Source: Myxococcales bacterium (GTDB taxonomy: Bacteria > Myxococcota_A > Polyangia > Polyangiales > Polyangiaceae). Taken from it: a DNA stretch of 64,000 bases. Within the stretch, counting starts at the first letter, position 1, and every line of letters begins with the position of its first letter. This document shows positions 25,285 to 35,645 of the stretch, in pieces. The DNA is taken from positions 124,001-188,000 of the forward strand of contig JANYHK010000106.1 of NCBI GenBank assembly GCA_025359105.1, given 5' to 3'. A program made the translations under genes and the position numbers. The notes under the pieces were generated by a model. The model saw only the letters and a program-made list of their open reading frames with translations, made no database searches and had not been told where the DNA came from.

Positions 25285-26408
25285 CGCGCCCGCGCGTCGT
25301 CCACGTCGTGGTCGCCGGGGAGCTCGGCGGCGCGGAGCGGATGCTCGTGGACCTCGCGTCGCGTCCGGCGCTCACCGGTGCCGACCACGTCGTCGCGCTC
25401 ATGACGCCGAGCGAAGCGCTCGCGGCACTCTTCCAGGGCGCGGGCCTGTCCGTGCACGACCGCGGGCGTGTGCGCGAGAACCCCGCCGCGTACCTGTGGC
25501 GCTCGCTCGGGCCCACGGACGCGGCGTGGCTGGCGGGCGTCCTGCGAACCGAGCGCGCGACCGTGGCGCACCTGCACACGTTCGCGTCGCACGTCGTCGG
25601 GACACGCGCGGCGCGGAGCGCGGGCGTCCCGGTGGTCCGCACCGAGCATTCGACGCGCGTGTACACCGATCCGAGCTGCTGGCCGTTCTCGCGGTGGTCG
25701 CTCCGTCGCACCCGGTTGGCCGTGGCGATCAGCCGGCACGTTCGCGACGTCGCCCTCGGCCGCGCCCCCTGGATTTCACGGCTGACCGTGATCCACAACG
25801 GCGTCGACACGTCGCGGTTCGCGCCCCGCACCCGCCCCCCACCCTCGCCGGACGTGGCCGCCGGCGGCGTGGGCGACCGCCCGCTGCGTTTCTCGCTCGT
25901 CGCTCGCCTGGAGCCGCGAAAGGGCGTCGATCTCGCGCTCGAGGCCCTGGCGCGCGTCCCGGGCGCGACGCTCGACATCGTGGGGGACGGCGAAGACCGC
26001 TCGGCGCTCGAGGCTCAGGCCCGCAGCCTCGGCGAGCGCGTGCGTTTCCACGGCCAGCTCGCCGACGTGCGCGACGTGCACGCCGCGTGCGACGTCGTCC
26101 TGTGCAGCTCGCGCCAGGAAGGCCTCGGCATCGCGGTCCTCGAGGGGATGGCGATGGGGAAGCCCGTCGTCGCGTTCCCGGTGGGCGGCGTCCCGGAGAT
26201 CGTGGACCACGACGTCACTGGCTGGCTCGCCTCCTCTGTAGCCTCCGCCGACGCGCTCGCCGTCTCGATGCAACGAGCGGACGCCGAGCGTGCCCGCCAC
26301 CGTGCGATGGGGGAGGCCGCGCGGGCGCGCGTGGTGGCGGAGTTCTCGATCGAGGCGATGTGCCGTTCGTACGCGGAGGTCTACGCCGAGGTGGGCGCGA
26401 CGGAGTAG
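25281..26408 (+). CDS. GT4-family glycosyltransferase
   Basis: A 375-aa GT-B enzyme. GELGGAERMLVDLA at about 11-24 is the acceptor-side loop, ARLEPRKGVDLALEAL near 215 the donor-domain start, and EGLGIAVLEGMAMGKPVVAF near 285 the EX7E motif. The start is GTG at 25281, overlapping the flippase stop by four bases. It is the third gene of the deacetylase/flippase/glycosyltransferase operon and probably adds a sugar to the lipid-linked intermediate the flippase moves. Confidence 0.9.
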   Translation: MTRPRVVHVVVAGELGGAERMLVDLASRPALTGADHVVALMTPSEALAALFQGAGLSVHDRGRVRENPAAYLWRSLGPTDAAWLAGVLRTERATVAHLHTFASHVVGTRAARSAGVPVVRTEHSTRVYTDPSCWPFSRWSLRRTRLAVAISRHVRDVALGRAPWISRLTVIHNGVDTSRFAPRTRPPPSPDVAAGGVGDRPLRFSLVARLEPRKGVDLALEALARVPGATLDIVGDGEDRSALEAQARSLGERVRFHGQLADVRDVHAACDVVLCSSRQEGLGIAVLEGMAMGKPVVAFPVGGVPEIVDHDVTGWLASSVASADALAVSMQRADAERARHRAMGEAARARVVAEFSIEAMCRSYAEVYAEVGATE

Positions 26409-26411
26409 ACT
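26406..26411 (+). promoter_or_regulatory. Putative -10 box TAGACT, leaderless
   Basis: TAGACT overlaps the stop codon region of the glycosyltransferase gene and ends six bases before the GTG at 26418. The SRPBCC-like gene may thus have its own leaderless transcript inside the operon. Confidence 0.4.
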
Positions 26412-26417
26412 CGTCCC

Positions 26418-27134
26418 GTGATCTCGCGCCGCGCGTCTTTCCTCTCCTTCCTCTCGCTCCTCCCCGTCGCCTGCGCCGCTGCCGCGCCCGCGACCACGAC
26501 GTCGCCCGCGACCGCGACCGCGACCGCGACCACGCCCGCGACCACGCCCTCGACCTCGCCGCCGCCCCCAACCCTCGTCCCCCTGGACGACGCCGAGGTC
26601 GCCCGCCTCGAGGCCTCCCCCTTCGCCCTGCGCTCCAACTTCGTCCCCCCCGGCAAATCCGAGCGCTACGGCCACGCCGAGATCATGATCCACGGCCCCG
26701 CCGACGACGTGCGCAAGGTCATCCTGGATTTCGCGCACTACAAGGATATCGTCCCGCGCAAATTCAAGAACGCGCACGTGGTCGCGAAGGAGAAGGGGCA
26801 GACCGATCTGCACATGCAGGTGCCGATCCTGCACGGCATGATCCTGCTCTGGGACATCCTCCGCTTCGGGCCCATCGTGCCGACGGAGCATGGCGAGCGC
26901 CTCGAGGGGAAGTTCGTCCGCGGCAACGTCAAGGACGCGAACATCGTGATGACGATGCGCGGCGTGGGCCCCAAGGCCACCATCCTCAAGTGCGACCTTC
27001 TCATCTTGCCGAAGGTCCCGGCGCCGCAGTCGGCGATCGACGAAGAGCTGCGCGACGCCGCCGGCGACGCGCTCGACGGCATCAAGGCGCGGGTCGAGAC
27101 GCCGCCCGCATCCCCGCCGCCAGCGCCCGCGTGA
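26418..27134 (+). CDS. Secreted SRPBCC/START-like protein
   Basis: 238 aa. The N-terminal signal peptide carries a possible but weak lipobox at Cys19 (PVAC). Residues 24-52 are a Thr/Ala/Pro linker encoded by a GCGACC-type hexamer repeat. The body (SERYGHAEIMIHGPADDVRK, VILDFAHYKDIVPRKFKNAH, late LILPKVPAPQSAI) has the strand-helix-strand pattern of SRPBCC lipid-binding domains (polyketide-cyclase-like). It could hold a hydrophobic ligand in the periplasm. Its last 53 bp overlap the convergent lipase gene. Confidence 0.75.
   Translation: MISRRASFLSFLSLLPVACAAAAPATTTSPATATATATTPATTPSTSPPPPTLVPLDDAEVARLEASPFALRSNFVPPGKSERYGHAEIMIHGPADDVRKVILDFAHYKDIVPRKFKNAHVVAKEKGQTDLHMQVPILHGMILLWDILRFGPIVPTEHGERLEGKFVRGNVKDANIVMTMRGVGPKATILKCDLLILPKVPAPQSAIDEELRDAAGDALDGIKARVETPPASPPPAPA
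26500..26545 (+). repeat. GCGACC hexanucleotide microsatellite
   Basis: Tandem GCGACC/GCGACG/CCGACC-like hexamers encode the (Ala-Thr/Pro-Thr) linker after the signal peptide. The same hexamer on the other strand, GGTCGN, builds linkers in two kinase genes of this window. Confidence 0.75.
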
Positions 27135-28242
27135 GGGCCTCGAAGCCCATCTGGTCGAAGCTCGAGCCGGAGGAGAGCCAGTCGTTGTGCATCGGCGCGG
27201 TCGGGCCGCCCCGGAAGTGGCCGAGGACGTCGAGGTGGTCGGCGTAGCCGGCCCAAACGACCTTGCCCCAGATCTGCGAGCGCAGCGGAACGACGCCGTC
27301 GTTGGCGCGCGCGCCGGGTGTGCGGCCGAACACGCGCTCGAGCAGGGCCTCGTTCTCGTCACCGGCGTGGTGGGCCGCGCAGGGGTACCGCTCGTCGAGC
27401 CGTGCCGTGACGGCGTGGAGCGCCGTGAAGATCGCGTGCGAGACGGTCACCCACGGGCGAAGGATCGTCTTGACCCACCCGATCGGCGACGGCGGCGGCG
27501 CCATCGAGGCCGTCGACTGGTAGACGACGCCCGGGCGGTCCTCGATCCCCGCCTGGAAGAGATCCATCGCCTCCGGCGTCAGCTGGATGAGCGCAGCCTG
27601 GTCATCCTTGATCGCCGACAGGTACGATCGCACCTCGCCGCTGCGCGCGTCGTCGAGCACCTTGAGGAGCCCGTCGGTCGCGCGATCGAGGACGCGCAGC
27701 TCGATGCCGAGCGCCCGATCGATGCGGCCCAGGGCGACCACCAGCGCGCTCGCAGCTGCAAGCGGAGGCGAGCCAAGGGAGAGGGCGATGAACGTGAGCG
27801 CGGAGAGGGCATAGAGCATCTGCTGCCCGCTGACCGTCGCGAAGAAGCCCGCGAGCGGCGTTCCGTAGTGCGGCGTGCTCAAGGTCGAGACCGACGCGAG
27901 GCGCGGGAGCCAGCGCGTCGTCCCGGGAGGCACGGGGAGCCGGACGCTCGGCGACGCGACGAGCCGGGCATCGAGGCCGCCGGTCGAGTGGCCGACGAGG
28001 TGGATGGGGCCGCCCGCCGGATCGTCGGCGTCGCACGTCTGCGCGACGAGCTCGGCGAGGCGGCCGGCGCGGCGCCGGATGGACGCCGTCGGCGGCACGT
28101 CGGCCACGTACGACTCGACGAGATCGCCGCCCCGGCCGAGCTCCCGCTCGAGGCCTTTCCGGAGGTGCCCGAAATAGTCGTACGACGCGAGGCGGCCAAA
28201 GCCGAACATCCCGGGAGCGAAGTAGATGCGGTGGACCGCCAT
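27082..28242 (-). CDS. Alpha/beta-hydrolase, triacylglycerol-lipase-like
   Basis: 386 aa. The oxyanion loop YFAPGMFGFGRLASYDYF is near residues 7-24. HLVGHSTGG places nucleophile Ser86. TLSTPHYGTPLAGFF is the lipase loop after the elbow. ANDGVVPLRSQIWG and YADHLDVLGHF provide the likely acid and catalytic His. There is a central hydrophobic stretch (LYALSALTFIALSLGS) but no clear signal peptide. The start is ATG at 28242, with a TACGCT box ten bases upstream. The 3' end overlaps the convergent SRPBCC-like gene by 53 bp. Confidence 0.85.
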   Translation of the reverse strand: MAVHRIYFAPGMFGFGRLASYDYFGHLRKGLERELGRGGDLVESYVADVPPTASIRRRAGRLAELVAQTCDADDPAGGPIHLVGHSTGGLDARLVASPSVRLPVPPGTTRWLPRLASVSTLSTPHYGTPLAGFFATVSGQQMLYALSALTFIALSLGSPPLAAASALVVALGRIDRALGIELRVLDRATDGLLKVLDDARSGEVRSYLSAIKDDQAALIQLTPEAMDLFQAGIEDRPGVVYQSTASMAPPPSPIGWVKTILRPWVTVSHAIFTALHAVTARLDERYPCAAHHAGDENEALLERVFGRTPGARANDGVVPLRSQIWGKVVWAGYADHLDVLGHFRGGPTAPMHNDWLSSGSSFDQMGFEALTRALAAGMRAASRPAP

Positions 28243-28258
28243 GCAGACGCCCAGCGTA

Positions 28259-28288
28259 CCCTGCCGAGCCTGCCGAGCCTGCCGAAAG
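28259..28288. repeat. 9-bp tandem repeat between divergent genes
   Basis: CTGCCGAGC is repeated about three times (the last copy is CTGCCGAAA) in the short gap between the lipase start and the uracil-DNA glycosylase gene. It may affect promoter spacing for either gene. Confidence 0.6.
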
Positions 28289-28316
28289 GTCGAGAGTGCG
28301 TGTAAAACGTCGGCGG

Positions 28317-29060
28317 ATGGCCCGACGACGCGCCTCTCGGTCGCACTCTCACGCTCTGCCCCTCCTCTCGATGCAGGGGCTCCACGAGCGCATCGTCGGG
28401 TGCCGCGCCTGCCCCCGCCTGGTCGCCTGGCGCGAGGAGATCGGCCGGACCAGGCGCCGGATGTTCCAGGAGGAGACGTACTGGGCCCGCCCCGTCCCGG
28501 GCTTTGGCGATCCGGAGGCGCGGCTCCTCATCATCGGCCTCGCCCCCGGTGCGCACGGCGCCAACCGCACCGGCCGGGCGTTCACGGGCGACCGATCGGG
28601 CGACTTCCTCTACGCCGCCCTCCACCGCGCCGGCTACGCGAGCCAGCCAACCAGCCGCGCGCCGGGCGATGGCCTCTCACTGACGGACGCGTTCGTGTCC
28701 CTGCCTGTCCGCTGCGCTCCGCCCGACAACCGTCCGTCGCCGGGCGAGATCGCGTCATGCGCGCCCTTCTTCGACGCCGAGCTCGCTCTCCTGCCACACG
28801 TCCGCGTCACCCTCGCCCTGGGCGCGATCGCATGGAACGCCTACCTGGAACACTGCGCGCGCGCGGCCGGCTCCGCCATCGACATGAAGCCGCCGCCTCG
28901 TCCGCCGTTCGCCCACGCCCGCGAGGTGGATCGCGGACGAATCACAGTGCTCGGCGGCTACCACGTGAGCCAGCAGAACACGCAGACGGGTCGGCTCACC
29001 CCTGCGATGTTCGACACGATCTTGGCGCGCGCCCGCCATCTCTCGACCCAAAAGGTCTGA
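28317..29060 (+). CDS. Uracil-DNA glycosylase family 5 (UdgB-like)
   Basis: A 247-aa DNA repair enzyme that removes uracil and related deaminated bases. CRACPRLVAWRE contributes iron-sulfur Cys ligands. GLAPGAHGANRTGRAFTGD is the family-5 motif A, with Ala/His in place of the Asp/Asn of family 4. The closing motif is YHVSQQNTQTGRLT. The start is uncertain: ATG at 28317 adds a basic leader, and ATG at 28371 begins right before the Cys motif and may be the true start. It is monocistronic. Confidence 0.9.
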   Translation: MARRRASRSHSHALPLLSMQGLHERIVGCRACPRLVAWREEIGRTRRRMFQEETYWARPVPGFGDPEARLLIIGLAPGAHGANRTGRAFTGDRSGDFLYAALHRAGYASQPTSRAPGDGLSLTDAFVSLPVRCAPPDNRPSPGEIASCAPFFDAELALLPHVRVTLALGAIAWNAYLEHCARAAGSAIDMKPPPRPPFAHAREVDRGRITVLGGYHVSQQNTQTGRLTPAMFDTILARARHLSTQKV

Positions 29061-29320
29061 TCTTGGAGTCGCGATCGGCGGGAATGATGAAAAATATGTA
29101 GGATAAATTCTGCCTCACCCCGCCGCTTCAAGGTGCGTAGACAACTACCCAGAATAACGGGTTTTCCGGCCGGAGACCGTCGATATCCCACCTTTCAGCT
29201 GAACAAGTGATGACCCAATGGATGTCGATTTCGGGTTCCCCTGAACGCCTGAGACGGTTATCTCATGAGCGGTCGCGTAGACGGTTACGCGGTCGCCCGT
29301 AGGTTCTCACTCGGAGGTGG
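29061..29320. other. AT-richer 260-bp intergenic region upstream of the FGE-like lipoprotein
   Basis: A relatively low-GC stretch with no convincing frame. Its right third holds two small stem-loops that share the core AGACGGTTA, described separately. The left part (AAAAATATGTAGGATAAATT) is the most AT-rich sequence nearby and may contain the promoter. No terminator with a T tract was identified after the glycosylase gene. Confidence 0.5.
29250..29290. promoter_or_regulatory. Twin stem-loops sharing AGACGGTTA
   Basis: TGAGA-CGGTTA-TCTCA at 29250-29265 and GCGTA-GACGGT-TACGC at 29275-29290 are two 5-bp stems built around the same nonamer. The nonamer starts at 29252 and 29279, 27 bp apart. 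They lie 31-71 bases before the lipoprotein ATG, so they may form operators or an RNA leader structure. Confidence 0.45.
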
Positions 29321-30349
29321 ATGTTGGTTGTACTCCCGAGGCGTGTGGTCGAAGTAGCTGGGCTGGCCGCTCCTGCGATGCTTGCGTGCGTGTCGTTCTT
29401 CGCCCTGGTGAGCGGAGGCTGCGCCAAGCGCGCGGTCGCGCCCGACGCCGCCTCTGCGGCGGACCAGGTCGAAGCGCCTCACGTTGTCGGCGCCCCCGTC
29501 TTCGCCCGTGGCTCGGGTGTCGCTGGCTCCAAGTCCACGCGCGGCGCGGGCCGAGACGGCGCCCGTACGTTGACCCTGCTCGACCTCGGCCGCACAACCT
29601 CGCCCGATACGCCGATGGATCAGCTCCTCGGCGAAGGCGACCGCCCTCTTCCGACCAACGGCCTCTGCCCGCCGGACATGGCGTCGGTGGACGATCTCTA
29701 CTGCGTCGACCGCTACGAGGCGTCGCTCATCCAGATCCTCCCCAACGGCGAAGAGCGCCCGTGGTCCGCGTTCCTCCCGGTCGACGACGGCAAAGAGGGA
29801 AACGGCGCCCACTCTCGCTTCGCCGTCCGCGCGGTCAGCGAGCCGGGCGTGCACCCGCAGGCCTACGTGAGCGAGATGCAAGCGAAGGACGCGTGCGCCC
29901 GCTCGGGCAAGCGCCTGTGCAAGGCGCCGGAGTGGCGGAAGGCCTGCCGAGGCCCAGAAAAGTCCACCTACGGCTACGGACAGACCGAGGAGCCGAAGCG
30001 CTGCAACACCCAGGGTCGGAGCCCGATCAGCGTCGTGTTCGGCGGATCCAACCTGGGCGACGAGCAGCTGTTCACCTGGAACAAGATGAACAACGAGCTC
30101 TTGAACCAACTGCCGAACACGCTCGCCCAGACGGGTGCGTTCGAGGACTGCGCCAACGGCTACGGCGTCCACGACATGGTCGGCAACCTGCACGAGTGGG
30201 TGGACGATCCGGAGGGGACGTTCCTCGGCGGCTACTACCAGGACACGCACCTCAACGGTGACGGCTGCGAGTACCGCACGATGGCGCACGCGGCCTGGTA
30301 CCACGACTATTCGACGGGCTTCCGTTGCTGCGCGGACGTCGGCCAGTAA
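29321..30349 (+). CDS. Lipoprotein with FGE/SUMF1-like domain
   Basis: A 342-aa lipoprotein with lipobox SGGC (Cys34) and a disordered spacer to about 110. The C-terminal formylglycine-generating-enzyme-like fold has CVDRYEAS at about 126-133, AKDACARSGKRLCKAPEW near 190, and the terminal VGNLHEWVDD then STGFRCC. Many such proteins are not true sulfatase activators; here the canonical GGSW motif reads GGYY, so catalytic formylglycine formation is doubtful and ligand or carbohydrate binding is possible. It has a good Shine-Dalgarno (GGAGG). It overlaps the next gene by 25 nt. Confidence 0.85.
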   Translation: MLVVLPRRVVEVAGLAAPAMLACVSFFALVSGGCAKRAVAPDAASAADQVEAPHVVGAPVFARGSGVAGSKSTRGAGRDGARTLTLLDLGRTTSPDTPMDQLLGEGDRPLPTNGLCPPDMASVDDLYCVDRYEASLIQILPNGEERPWSAFLPVDDGKEGNGAHSRFAVRAVSEPGVHPQAYVSEMQAKDACARSGKRLCKAPEWRKACRGPEKSTYGYGQTEEPKRCNTQGRSPISVVFGGSNLGDEQLFTWNKMNNELLNQLPNTLAQTGAFEDCANGYGVHDMVGNLHEWVDDPEGTFLGGYYQDTHLNGDGCEYRTMAHAAWYHDYSTGFRCCADVGQ

Positions 30350-31029
30350 CCGTCCGTCCGTCGCGCGTCGCGTTCCTGCTGGTTTCCGTCGCGTTGGCGG
30401 CGGCGGCGTCCGCGCTGTCGTGCTCGAAGGCGCGCCACGAGGACCGGCCGACCCTCGCCGCGGCGATCATCGACGCCGGCGAGATCTGGCGGGGGCCGCC
30501 GATCGTGCTGGATGATGGGAAGGATGCGAGGCCCCCGCGGCGTGCGTACAAGGTCGTGCTGCACACCGGCGACTCGACGGTCGGCGGCGGACACGGGCTC
30601 GCCCGGGCGCTGAAGGGGCGGTTCGAGGCGGAAGGGGCCACGTACGTCAGCGACACCGTGAACGCCGCGACCCTGCTCAACCTGGAGGCGGCCGAGCACC
30701 TCGCCGACTCGGTCGCCAAGCACCAGCCCGAGCTCGTCCTCATCAACCTCGGGACCAACGAGGTCTTCGTCCCCGCCCCTCAAGCCCTCCTCGGGCGCAT
30801 CCGCGCCGTCGTGAAGGCCGTCGGCCCGCGCGACTGCATCTGGATCGGCCCTCCCACCTGGAAGGGCGACAAGGGCATCGTCGCGGTTCTGCGCGAGAAC
30901 GTGGCGCCCTGCCGCTTCTTCGACTCGAGCAGCCTCGACCTCGAGCGCATCAGCGACGGCATCCACCCGACCGACAAGGGCGGCGAGCAGTGGGGAACGC
31001 GCTTCTGGAGCTTCTTCCGCCCGGAGTGA
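30325..31029 (+). CDS. Secreted SGNH-family hydrolase
   Basis: A 234-aa probable lipoprotein (LSC, Cys33) with a GDSL/SGNH esterase core. Block I is HTGDSTVGGG with Ser84 as nucleophile, block III is LINLGTNEVF, and block V is DGIHPTDKG with the Asp-His pair. Relatives deacetylate or cleave esters on polysaccharides and lipids. The likely start is TTG at 30325, inside the upstream FGE-like gene, so translation appears coupled and the two proteins probably act together outside the cytoplasm. Confidence 0.82.
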   Translation: MLRGRRPVTVRPSRVAFLLVSVALAAAASALSCSKARHEDRPTLAAAIIDAGEIWRGPPIVLDDGKDARPPRRAYKVVLHTGDSTVGGGHGLARALKGRFEAEGATYVSDTVNAATLLNLEAAEHLADSVAKHQPELVLINLGTNEVFVPAPQALLGRIRAVVKAVGPRDCIWIGPPTWKGDKGIVAVLRENVAPCRFFDSSSLDLERISDGIHPTDKGGEQWGTRFWSFFRPE

Positions 31030-31038
31030 CGCGCAACG

Positions 31039-33321
<2,283 letters not shown>

Positions 33322-33328
33322 GTACAAA

Positions 33329-33334
33329 AAGGTA
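33329..33334 (-). promoter_or_regulatory. Putative -10 box TACCTT, leaderless
   Basis: On the minus strand TACCTT is followed by seven bases and the GTG start of the kinase. This supports the chosen start and a leaderless transcript. Confidence 0.35.
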
Positions 33335-33387
33335 CGCAAAAGTCGTAAGCGAGCGCCAGTCGGCGGACGATATTCTCGCCACCGCTC

Positions 33388-34188
33388 ATGCCCCCAATGC
33401 CCGACACGGCCGTCCATGAGTACAGGTTCGGCGGCGCGACACGTTTGTTGGCCCTCGTCCTGGCGTTCGGGCCGACCGTGGCGGCGCCGTGGCTTCTGGG
33501 CGAGCGGGAGGTTCGGGTGACCTGCACACGGGACGGGACTGGGCCGCACACGCGCGCGCGCGAGGGACTCTGCGCGATCGAGCACGCCAGGGTGCTCTCC
33601 GTGGCGCGGCAGGAGGTGCCCCTTGCGTCGGTCCTCGGCGTCCGTCTTGACGTGGCGCAGTCCGGCCGAGCAGGGCGATCGGGTCTGTCCCTGGTCACGG
33701 TCGGCGCGGCGGTGGTCGTGGCCGACGACCTGCGCGAGGACGCCGCGGCGAAGATGGCGCGCGAGCTGAACGCCTTCCTCGTCGACCCCGCGCCGCACGC
33801 CGTCGACGCCCGCGCCCCGCGGGGGTCCGGCCTCGGCACCTTCTACGCCGCCCTCGCCGCCGCCCTCGCGCTGCTCGGCGCCTTCGCCTACCGGTCGGCG
33901 CCGCAGGTCCACGTAGAGCTCGATCCGGCGACGGACGCCGTGATCGTCGTACGCCGCCTCTGGCCCTTTCGCGCGCACCGCCGTAGCACGGCGAGGGACG
34001 TGATCGTAGGCGTCGTCGTCGAGGGGATCCCCGCCGGCGCCCCCGACCGCTTCCGCGTCACCCTCGTGAAGAAAGACGGCGAGCGCGAGCCGCTCACCAT
34101 CGCTTACCACGCGGGAGGCAGGGCGCCGCACGACGCGCTGGCGTTCGCCGTGCTGGACTTCGTGCGGGGCTCTCGACCCGGCGCGTGA
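33388..34188 (+). CDS. Membrane protein, unknown function
   Basis: 266 aa. One hydrophobic segment is near the N-terminus (LLALVLAFGPTVAAPWLL, about 20-37) and a second at about 150-170 (FYAALAAALALLGAFAY), with a hydrophilic domain between them and a basic beta-rich tail after. The pattern resembles two-helix membrane proteins with PH-like flanking domains, but I do not recognise the family. It is divergent from the kinase gene, with a TATTCT box 11 bases before the ATG, and is followed closely by the exonuclease gene. Confidence 0.7.
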   Translation: MPPMPDTAVHEYRFGGATRLLALVLAFGPTVAAPWLLGEREVRVTCTRDGTGPHTRAREGLCAIEHARVLSVARQEVPLASVLGVRLDVAQSGRAGRSGLSLVTVGAAVVVADDLREDAAAKMARELNAFLVDPAPHAVDARAPRGSGLGTFYAALAAALALLGAFAYRSAPQVHVELDPATDAVIVVRRLWPFRAHRRSTARDVIVGVVVEGIPAGAPDRFRVTLVKKDGEREPLTIAYHAGGRAPHDALAFAVLDFVRGSRPGA

Positions 34189-34207
34189 AGGCTGGTAGGC
34201 GGGTACC

Positions 34208-34996
34208 GTGCTCCTCGCCACTTGGAACGTGAACGGGATCCGCGCGCGCGCGCAGCGCCTCACCGAGTGGCTCGCCGAGCGCAAGCCCGACGTCGTCTGC
34301 CTGCAGGAGCTCAAGGCCACCGATCCGGACTTCCCGCACCTGGAGCTACGCGGCGCGGGCTACCACGCGGTCCTCGAGGGACAACAGAGCTGGAACGGCG
34401 TGGCGATTCTGGCGAAGGAGCCGCCCACGATCGTCGCGCGTGAGCTCCCCGGCGCGGCGGACGCCGGCGCGCGCTTCATCGTCGCGCGGGTCGGCGAGCT
34501 CGAGGTCGCGAGCGTCTACGTTCCGAACGGCAAGACGCTGGACCACCCCGATTACGCGGTGAAGCTCGCCTTCCTCGCGCGCCTGGCCGAGTACGTCGAG
34601 GCGCGGGCGAAGGACGCGGTGCCGTTCGTCCTCGGCGGTGACTTCAACGTCTGCCGGACCGCGCTCGACTCGTACGGCGGCGCCGCCTTCGACGGGCACA
34701 TCTTCCAGACTCCCGAGGAGCGCAGCCTCGTCGCGCGCCTCCAGGGGGCCGGCCTCGTGGATCTCTTTCGCGCGAAGCTCCCGGCCGATCCCGGCTTCAC
34801 CTGGTGGGACTACCGATTCGGCGCCTTCCACAAGAAGATGGGGATGCGCCTCGACATGCTGTTCGCGACGCCCGACGTCGCCGCGCGCGTGGCGACCGTC
34901 ACAGTGGACCGCGACTACCGCAAGAAGAGCAACGCCGGCGCCGTCCCGTCCGACCACGCGCCCCTCGTCGCGGAGCTCTCCAGCTCGGCGAACTAA
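34208..34996 (+). CDS. xthA: Exodeoxyribonuclease III
   Basis: A 262-aa AP endonuclease and 3'-5' exonuclease of the EEP superfamily. LATWNVNGIRAR supplies the first metal-site Asn, LQELKA the metal-binding Glu near 36, GGDFNVCR the Asp/Asn pair near 140, LDMLFAT the substrate strand and PSDHAPL the catalytic Asp-His. The length matches bacterial ExoIII. The start is GTG at 34208, exactly at the first conserved strand. It acts in base-excision repair. Confidence 0.95.
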   Translation: MLLATWNVNGIRARAQRLTEWLAERKPDVVCLQELKATDPDFPHLELRGAGYHAVLEGQQSWNGVAILAKEPPTIVARELPGAADAGARFIVARVGELEVASVYVPNGKTLDHPDYAVKLAFLARLAEYVEARAKDAVPFVLGGDFNVCRTALDSYGGAAFDGHIFQTPEERSLVARLQGAGLVDLFRAKLPADPGFTWWDYRFGAFHKKMGMRLDMLFATPDVAARVATVTVDRDYRKKSNAGAVPSDHAPLVAELSSSAN

Positions 34997-35017
34997 GTAT
35001 TGGAGCCAGGCGGACGC

Positions 35018-35554
35018 TCAGGTCGCGGGGCCGGCGGCCATGTCGGCTTCGACGCTGTCGAGCAGCTCGTTGGCGCGCGCCTCGTCGATCCCGAGGCCCT
35101 CGGCCAGGGCGTTCAGCGTGTCGTTCTCTTCGTCGGCGATGGCGTTGTCGGCGAACGCGATCGCCGCGGCCAGGACGAAGGCGACCTCGGCGCGGACCGG
35201 ATCCTCGTGCAAGGCGGCGATGACCTCGGTCATGCGCTTGTCGCGGCCCTGCTCGGCGACCGTCCTGGCCGCCGCGTCGAGCATCGCCTCGATGTGCGCG
35301 GTGCGCAGGCCATCCGCCGACAGGTTGCGGAGCGCGCCCTTCAGCACCTCGCGCTCGTCGTTGGTGACCTTGCCGTCGGCGCTCATCATCAGGTACATCG
35401 CCTCGCACAGCGGGCCGTACTCCGCGAGGATCTGCATCATCTCCACCGCGTCCGGTGACATGGCCGGCGAAGGCGCGACGACGCTGGGGCGCTGCCCCTT
35501 CGTCCGAAGCTGGTCACGGAGGCGCGCGAGCGTGGAGTTCGACAGCCAGATCAT
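35018..35554 (-). CDS. TerB-like protein
   Basis: A 178-aa all-helical protein. SPDAVEMMQILAEYGPLCEA leads into MYLMMSADGKVTNDEREVLKGAL, the acidic metal-binding helix pair of the TerB family, and FVLAAAIAFADNAIADEEND repeats the pattern. Despite the name, many TerB-like proteins are cytoplasmic and not linked to tellurite. It is followed in the same direction by no close gene; the ExoIII gene converges on it. Confidence 0.82.
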   Translation of the reverse strand: MIWLSNSTLARLRDQLRTKGQRPSVVAPSPAMSPDAVEMMQILAEYGPLCEAMYLMMSADGKVTNDEREVLKGALRNLSADGLRTAHIEAMLDAAARTVAEQGRDKRMTEVIAALHEDPVRAEVAFVLAAAIAFADNAIADEENDTLNALAEGLGIDEARANELLDSVEADMAAGPAT

Positions 35555-35645
35555 GGCAGGCAGACTACACCGAGGTCCGCCTCGAGCAGGAGTCCTTTGA
35601 ACGGAAATTCAAGGGACCCACGGCACCCACCGGTCATGGCAGGGG
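35555..35645. other. Gap holding an imperfect hairpin and an 18-bp shared word
   Basis: The 91-bp gap between the TerB-like start and the helicase stop contains TCCTTTGAA-CGGAAA-TTCAAGGGA, a 9-bp imperfect stem. The word GGAGTCCTTTGAACGGAA at 35589-35606 also occurs exactly at 2351-2368 within a glycosyltransferase gene. The hairpin could terminate the helicase transcript. Confidence 0.4.

Noticed and set aside
35575-35640. A small protein gene extending over the TerB-like/helicase gap
   Set aside because: The frame is short, without a start signal or conserved pattern. The stretch is better explained by an inverted repeat.
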